From: Jaltomata sinuosa
Lineage: Eukaryota; Streptophyta; Magnoliopsida; Solanales; Solanaceae
DNA: 64,000 nt
Assembly (NCBI GenBank): GCA_003996215.1
Contig: QJPP01001421.1
Location: 248,001-312,000 of the forward strand
Reading direction: 5' to 3'
In this document: positions 57,819 through 64,000 of the stretch, piece after piece
Numbering within the stretch: the first letter of the stretch is position 1
How the letters are laid out: every line of letters begins with the position of its first letter
The notes under the pieces: model-generated
The model's database searches: none
What the model was told of the DNA's origin: nothing
Seen by the model: only the letters and a program-made list of their open reading frames with translations
Program-made: the position numbers and the translations under genes

Positions 57819-60173
57819 TGTTACGACCTAAACCCGCCATGAGTGGCACCCATACTAAATCTCTTGTGGGAGAACAAAAAACCAAACCAACACTTCATCG
57901 AAAATTAGGCAACTAAGCAATTTTCATTAAGTAAACCAGTGGTTCATGTCTTAATAGAAACAATAATAACTTGCAGAATTAAAACCCCTAGAATCTGAAA
58001 GTCATTGTACCAAAACCCTACTAACTGTCTGAAAGAAGGAGATGCAATCCAAAAATAAAATAAATTCTAAGTCTGAACAATGGACTAGAAACAACTGAAG
58101 AACCCATGGTAGCCCGAAAGATGTAGCTCACCATTGAGTTCAGAAATCGCCTGACTCAAAGCTAAGGTCTCACACTAGCCACCGGAATATGTCTTGTACT
58201 CAATAAAAGAAGAGAATGTGTAATATCAGGACACAAGAACAACAGTGTACTTGTAGGATCATTAACCAACCCAAAATGAAAAATGTAAGCATGTAACTAT
58301 GACATAGTACAACAAAAGAACCATGGTTCCCTATTATGCAACTCTAAACCCAATTCATAATCACTAACCATGTAACAAGTACAACATGTAGTTCACTCAA
58401 TATGAGTCAACAAACATAACAAGTCAAAGATAACTATGACCACCAAATAGACTCCAAGTCAACAATCCTGATTCAACAACCATATAAGTCATGTCCAACC
58501 ACACAAGTAACAAACAAGTCATTTCACATCTTGAAAGTAAACCAGACCACCCAAAGATCCCTAGGACAACAACTATGGAAATTTACATGCATCCCGGTTC
58601 ACATAAGAAACCACCTTAGCACTTAAGCACATCAACCCGGTCACTCAAGGACCAACATGTATATCAATAACAAGGAATCCTGGTACACTCAAGGAACCAA
58701 AATAATCAAGAAAACAGAATCCCAGTTCACTCAAGGATCCATCACACTCACCAATACATGTACACACATGCTAAGGGTCTTATGGTTGCCCACTAGCCAT
58801 GGCCTGCAGGGGACGAGCTCTTTTCCATGTACCAAATCCCAGAAAATAAGTGTATGCGAACCTTATAGCAACCAATCCCATGGAGATATCCAAATACTAG
58901 TAAATTCCATAATAATGACAAATATCAATACAATCACAACCACAATGATAAAAGAATAATACTTGTAAAGACCAACACACTTTTAAATAGACTCATTGCA
59001 TGTGATTAACATCTAGATGTCAAACAGTCATTTAACAATCATTCCTTCACATGTATTGTGCAAGTAATACTATGAAACAGTTAATATGCACACATAACAC
59101 AAATTGGATTATCAACTACAATAACCATCACCTACCTTAATCTATGCTTGAAATGCTCTATCGAACATGAGCTTTCCCCTTTCTTGAAGGTTCAGCTTGA
59201 TTATGGTCTAAGACAGGAATGTAAAACACAAATAAACCAAATGGCCTAAACTTTGCTTATTATAGCCTAATCTCGAACCCCCATGCCAAGTTTCATGATC
59301 ATTCCTCTCATTCTAGGATTTTCCCACAAATAATTCACCTAAAAACTACCATTTTTATGGTTACTCTAGAAAATTAGTGTCATGCCATCATAAATAAACA
59401 ACTTTTAGTCAAAAATCCAAGGTTTTACACCTCACTACCCCTTTTTGTACAAGATTTTACAGCCAGGTTAAACTAAACCCTCCCCAAGGCCTGTAACTAG
59501 CAATTCTAAGATATAGGAATTGAAGTACTAGTTTGAGGGGATAAAAAATTTAACTTAACAAAGAAATCTGGTGGAAAATTAGTAGAGTTCACCCCAAATC
59601 GCCACAGCCTTTCCTAAAATGTATTTGTGAAATAATGAATGTTTTAGGAACTTTTTGCATTAACAATGATTTAACCCGCTATAGCACCCCTATGCCACTA
59701 TAGTGGTACTGCCGTAGCAGAAGCCTCTGCTATAGTGGAGTTGAGCAGCTCTGACTTCTGCTATAGTGGGAATTTATCCGCTATAGTGGTGCCTGCATAG
59801 CATCCCACCATCCATTATAGTAGGTGTGGGGCAGAAACTCAAAAAATCTCCCTATTTTTCCTTTTTCACAGCACACCTCAAACTATGACATCCCGGACTA
59901 ACCCTTTTATGTCAGGTTCGATATCAGGAATTCTACTCACCCGAATTTACTTCCAAAAAGTCCTACAGATTTCTTATCGTCTTAGCTAATATAAAAAAAC
60001 CTAAGAATTATTAAATCCACCCAATCCCTTCCTAAATTGACCTAGACCACACCTTGCTCAGATTTCATTCAAGACTAGCCTAGCCTAAAAAATTTAACTT
60101 CCAATTCTAGAAAAGTTCTAACCCTGATTCTTACATGATAGGCTCAACCATAATGACAAAAAAGGTCATTACA
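57819..60173 (-). repeat. 3' LTR of Chromo-D (2,355 bp)
   Basis: Minus-strand start TGTAATGACCTTTTTTGTCA at 60173 and end TTTAGGTCGTAACA at 57819. Reversed CTATAGTGG/CTATAGC palindromes lie at 59680-59825. In place of the GGTACC array there are CACTCAAGGA-type repeats (58635-58740) related to the GGTCC(T/G)TGAGTG block of the other LTRs. Confidence 0.9.
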
Positions 60174-60254
60174 ACAGATACCAATTTACCCATTGCTCAT
60201 CATTGAATGATCAACCAAGGAAAATGAACCAAGTCTAGGAAATAAATAGTACAT

Positions 60255-61715
60255 GAATCCTCTAACAAGAGAGGATACTTGTCCTGCATGTCCTTCTCGA
60301 TTTCCCAAGTAGATTTTTTAACTGGATAATGCTTCTACTAAAATTTTACTGATCTAATCTCCTTTGCCCTTAACTTCCAAATATCCCAATCAAGAAGACT
60401 GGCTCCACCTCATAAGTAATATCCTTATCTAGCCAGACTGAATCCCACTTGATGATGTAATTCCCATCCCTATGGTATCTCATCGACATAGATACATGGA
60501 ATACCGAATGGACTCCTGACAAGTTGGGACACAATGCTAACATATATGGCACTAGCCTTAAATCTCCGAGAACCTTAAATGGACCAATGTACTGAGGGCT
60601 AATCTTTCCCTTCTTACCAAACCTCGTGACTCCTTTCATAGGTGACACCTTCAACAGAACTTGTTCACCAACCTGAAATGACATGTCTCTTTCCTTGCGG
60701 TCTACATACTCATTTTGCCTACTTTGTGCTGCTAATAACTTGGTTTGGATACATATCACTTTTTCTTGAGATTCCTTCACCAAATCAGTGCCCAAAGGCT
60801 TCACATCACCAATCTCAAACCATTTTATGGGCGATCTATACCCCCTCCCATATAATGCCTCAAATAGAGCCATGTCAATACTAGAGTGGTAACTGTTGTT
60901 GTATGAGAATTCATACAACAGCAAGAACTGATCCCAATGGACATTGAAGGCAATTACACATGCCATCAGCATGTCCTCAAGCACGTGAATCATCCTCTTT
61001 GATTGTCCATTGGTCTGAGGATAAATGGTTGTGCTAAAAGTGAGTTGTGTGCCAAACTTTTTGTGCAACCTACCCTAAAATTTAGAAGTAAACTACATAG
61101 ATCTATCTGAAATGATAGAAAGTGGAACCCCATGTAACTTCACAATCTCCTTGACATAGATCTTGGCCAACTACTTAGAGCTGTAATCCACTCTAACCGG
61201 AATAAAATGGGCTGAGTTAGTCAGCCTATCCACTATAACCTAGATTGAGTCATACTTTCCCAAGGTCTTAGGAAGACGTACCACGAAGTCCATAGCAATC
61301 CTTTCCCACTTCCACTCAGGAATGGGCATCCTTTGGAGAATACCCGCTAGCCTTTGATGTTCATATTTTACCTACTAAAAATTATGGCACCTGGACACAT
61401 ATTCCATTATATCCTTTTTCATCCTAGGCCACCAATAAATCTGCCTCAAGTCCTGGTACATTTTGGTTACACCTGGATGAATAGAATATCGCAAACCATG
61501 AGCTTCAGCTAGCAAATTTTGAACTAAGTCATAAACAAGAGAAACACATGCATGTCCTCTAAACCAGAACACCTCACACATATCAAGTGTGGCTTCTGAA
61601 GCCTCAGCAGATACCACCTTGTTCCGGAGTTTATTTAATTGCACGTCCTCAAACTGCTTAACCTTGATCTCATCTAGAAATGTTGACTTTACCTCAATAC
61701 TAGCAAACACCCACC
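60255..61715 (-). pseudogene. pol: Integrase and chromodomain of Chromo-D
   Basis: Reading leftward: zinc domain (YSIHPGVTKMYQDLRQIYWW, then CHNF with the final Cys region lost to stops), ERIAMDFVVRLPKTLGKYD with the first Asp, and IISDRST with the second. The third catalytic position is QSKRMIHVLEDML, with Lys for Glu, a G-to-A type change. Then EFSYNNSYHSSIDMALFEAL, FQVGEQVLLKVSPMKGVTRF and YIIKWDSVWLDKD. The chromodomain follows after a frameshift near 60400 (KLRAKEIRSVK, EIEKDMQDKYPLL). The 232-codon frame 60370-61068 is the longest open piece. Confidence 0.93.
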
Positions 61716-62790
61716 CCTTTTGGAGATACTAAATTGTATGAACTGTGATTCTAAAGTTTTGAACTCCCTAGCCAAAGGTCACTTTGACACCCTCAAACAA
61801 GCCAAGCTACCTATACTTACCATCTTTCGGCTAAATGTATTTGCCATCACATTAGCCTTACCTGGATGATACTGGATGGTTACACTATAGTCCTTCAACA
61901 ACTCCATCCATCTGCTTTGCCTCTAATTTTAATCCCTTTGCATAAACACGTTTTGCAGGTTGCAATGGTCTGTGAATACCTCACACTTGACAGCATAAAG
62001 ATAGTGCCTCCAGATCATAAGTGCAAACATTACCGCTGCTAACTCCAAAACATGAGTTGGGTAGTTCTTTACATGAGGCTTCAATTACCTAGAAGCACAA
62101 GCTATGACATTCCTATCCTACATCAACACAACACCCAGATCCGAATGTGAAGCATCATAAAATATAATAAAATCCTCTCTCTCAACCGGCAATGAAAGAA
62201 TAGGAGTTATAGTCAAAAGTATTTTACGCTTTTAGAAGCTCTCCTCACACTTAACCGACCAAACAAATGGCACCTCCTTCTAAGGCAAGCTTGTCAAGTG
62301 AGTAATAATAGAAGCAAAAATCTTGACAAACCTACGATAGTAGATAGCAAGACCCATAAAGCTCCTAACCTCAGTCACAGAGCTAGGTCGAACCCAGCTC
62401 TTAACCGCCTCAATATTTTGGGGATCTACCATCACCCTTTTTTCCAAGACCACATGCCCTAAAAAGGCAACTTAAGACAACCATAACTTGCATTTCGAAA
62501 ACTTTGCATGGAACAATTTCTCCTTCAAAATTCCCAAGACAATCCAAAGATGCCCTGCATGTTCCTCCTTGCTCTTGGAGTAAATCAAAATGTCATCAAT
62601 AAACACTATCACAAAGGAATCCAAGAATGACATGAAAATACCATTCATCAAGCTCATGAAGTCCACCGGTGCATTGGTCAACCCAAACAATATTACCAGG
62701 AATGTGTAGTGCCCATACTAAGTCCTGGAAGCCGTCTTAGGTATATCCTCAGGCTGAATTTTCAGCTGATGGTAACCTGACCTCCTGAAG
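61716..62790 (-). pseudogene. pol: RT remnant and RNase H of Chromo-D
   Basis: RT starts only at SGYHQLKIQPEDIPKTA (palm), then FGLTNAPVDFMSLMNGIF, the catalytic FIDDILIYSKS and a broken thumb. RNase H has DASHSDLGVVLM, LELAAVMFALMIWRHYLYAV and FTDHCNLQNVF; its last Asp motif reads NVMANTFSR, with Asn for Asp. Stops are frequent. Protease and RT fingers are deleted, so the protein could not polymerise DNA. Confidence 0.92.
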
Positions 62791-64000
62791 TGACCCGCAT
62801 CTCCACAATGGTAATAACCTCGCTCAAGAGAAGGCCTGCTGGTCTAAGAATAGGAAGCCCTTTGGCCTCCAGTAGCTGGAGACTGTTGAATAGCCCCTAA
62901 TGACCACAAGTAGCGGATGGCAAGGCTGACTAAATAGGGGGAGCCAAATGAACCTGCTAGTTGGGACCTCTGGAATAGGACCCACTATAATTACCCATAT
63001 TATGGGACTTCTTAGCTAATACCTTAGCCTACCCAATCTGATTAACTCCCTCCATATTCTTCACATAATTGGTCACATCATTAAAGCTCCTTCATGTAGA
63101 AGTTATGTGAACAGCAGAACCTGAAGCAGTATTAAAACCCTTAATATATAACTTGATCCTCTCTTCCTCAGTGCCCAACAGTTGGGTTGCATAGCGAGAC
63201 AGAGCATGGAACTTAGCCTCATAAGCTGCAATAATAATATTTCCCTATTTAAGAATAAGGAATTCATCCTTCTTGCGATCTCTAAGAATACGGGGCACAT
63301 ACTTCTCCAAAAATAAGGCATGGAACTGAGCCCAAATCATCGAACGCAAAGCTAAAGGTCGACATTCCACATGGGCTCTCTACCAACGCTTGGCATCCCC
63401 TTGTAGTTGTAAGGTCACAAACTCAACACCATGTTGCTGCACAATCCCTACCTTGTGTAGCCTCTCATAACAATCCAAAATGAATTTAAAAGCATCCTCA
63501 TCCTCTGTACCATGAAACGAAGGAGGTTTCATCTTATGAAACTTAGTCAGCAACTCATGCTCGATTCTGGTCATGACAGGGTCTAACATCGAATGGAATA
63601 ATGCATCTATACCCAAAGCCTCATCTATCCTAGAAGATAAAGTGGTAGAAGAATGGGCACCCAGAACCTGGATAGCTGGTGTAGTGGGAGTGGCTCCAGT
63701 ACTAGCCAGCACACTCGCAAATGCCAGAACCTACCAAATAGCCTCAGAAGACATCGAAGGAAGAACTACACCTCAAACCAGTATCACCACCTCTGATTCT
63801 GTGCATCCTCATTCACTAACTCAGCCTCCTCAACATGATCCTGGTGAGGGGGAGGTGATGCTGGCCTCTGACATGCTTGGTCAGCTGCTACCTGAGCTCC
63901 ACGCCTGGTGGATGTCGCTCTTCCTCTTCCCCTACCCCTACCTCACCCTTGGACAGCCAGTCCCATAGCTGGAGTTGTTTCCCTCGCTCTATTCCTCCTA
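62791..64000 (-). pseudogene. gag: gag of Chromo-D, partial
   Basis: Runs leftward from the window edge: RARETTPAMGLAVQG, then a GRGRGRGRA stretch, an acidic linker, and the capsid core EDAFKFILDCYERLHKVGIV, VEFVTLQLQGDAKRW, FHALFLEKYVPRILRDRKKD, AYEAKFHALSRYATQLLGTE and FNDVTNYVKNMEG. The knuckle YHCGDAGHFRR keeps a Cys and the His but loses its last Cys at the deletion junction with RT. Stops and at least two frameshifts break it. It extends beyond 64000. Confidence 0.92.

Larger units (their letters stand above)
57819..64000 (-). mobile_element. Chromo-D: minus-strand chromovirus, 5' end outside window, internally deleted
   Basis: 3' LTR at the left, then chromodomain, integrase, RNase H, RT remnant and gag reading leftward from the window edge. 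Protease and the N-terminal half of RT are missing: the gag knuckle is joined straight to the RT palm near 62790. Stops and frameshifts occur throughout. The bases left of the LTR are CTCAA (57814-57818); the same should follow its 5' LTR outside the window. Confidence 0.94.

Overview
The window is plant repetitive DNA, and no intact host gene is visible in it. The Ty3/gypsy chromovirus and Athila families, an En/Spm (CACTA) transposon and the plant-only mobile domains all point to a eudicot. The style of the families suggests Solanaceae (tomato/pepper/potato type). That attribution is inference from family resemblance. Every coding region is broken by stop codons, frameshifts or deletions, and insertions are nested in insertions, as in old pericentromeric heterochromatin.

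Layout, left to right. 1-7174 (+): decayed Del/Tekay-like chromovirus 'Chromo-A', gag to chromodomain plus a 3' LTR, with its 5' end outside the window. 7175-11180: 3' part of a CACTA element with an intron-containing Transposase_24-type gene, a long AACTTGAATT-type tandem repeat, GCGACGG subterminal repeats and a terminal repeat. 11703-20119: complete non-autonomous LTR element 'LARD-1', with a GATTT target-site duplication (TSD), two ~2.45 kb LTRs and an initiator-Met primer-binding site (PBS). Its only gene is a plant mobile-domain ORF (PF20167-like) running antisense to the element. 20125-25629: fragments of three LTRs. 25630-27367 (-): truncated second copy of the LARD-1 family. 27368-32988 (-): very long LTR interrupted by a 2,012-bp solo LTR with TACTA TSD. 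33961-41340 (+): Athila-lineage element with 5' LTR, gag, protease, RT, RNase H and an internally deleted integrase, followed by a remnant of a different LTR family up to 43001.

43002-43300 is a short segment that no repeat here explains. 43301-54850 (-): truncated chromovirus 'Chromo-C', whose LTR is split by the complete (+) chromovirus 'Chromo-B' (45415-53566, GATAC TSD). 54870-57818 (+): partial LTR element with a Met-type PBS and a DUF7745-like gene in sense orientation. 57819-64000 (-): 'Chromo-D', 3' LTR through gag, running off the window.

The autonomous chromoviruses and the two non-autonomous elements share one LTR architecture: a GGTACC-centred tandem array or its relic, palindromic CTATAGCGG tracts, a GGGT(C/T)(G/A)TGACA-type end and a Met PBS. 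I infer that the non-autonomous elements borrowed chromovirus enzymes to move. They carry plant mobile-domain proteins instead of gag-pol, and this is the most interesting biology in the window.
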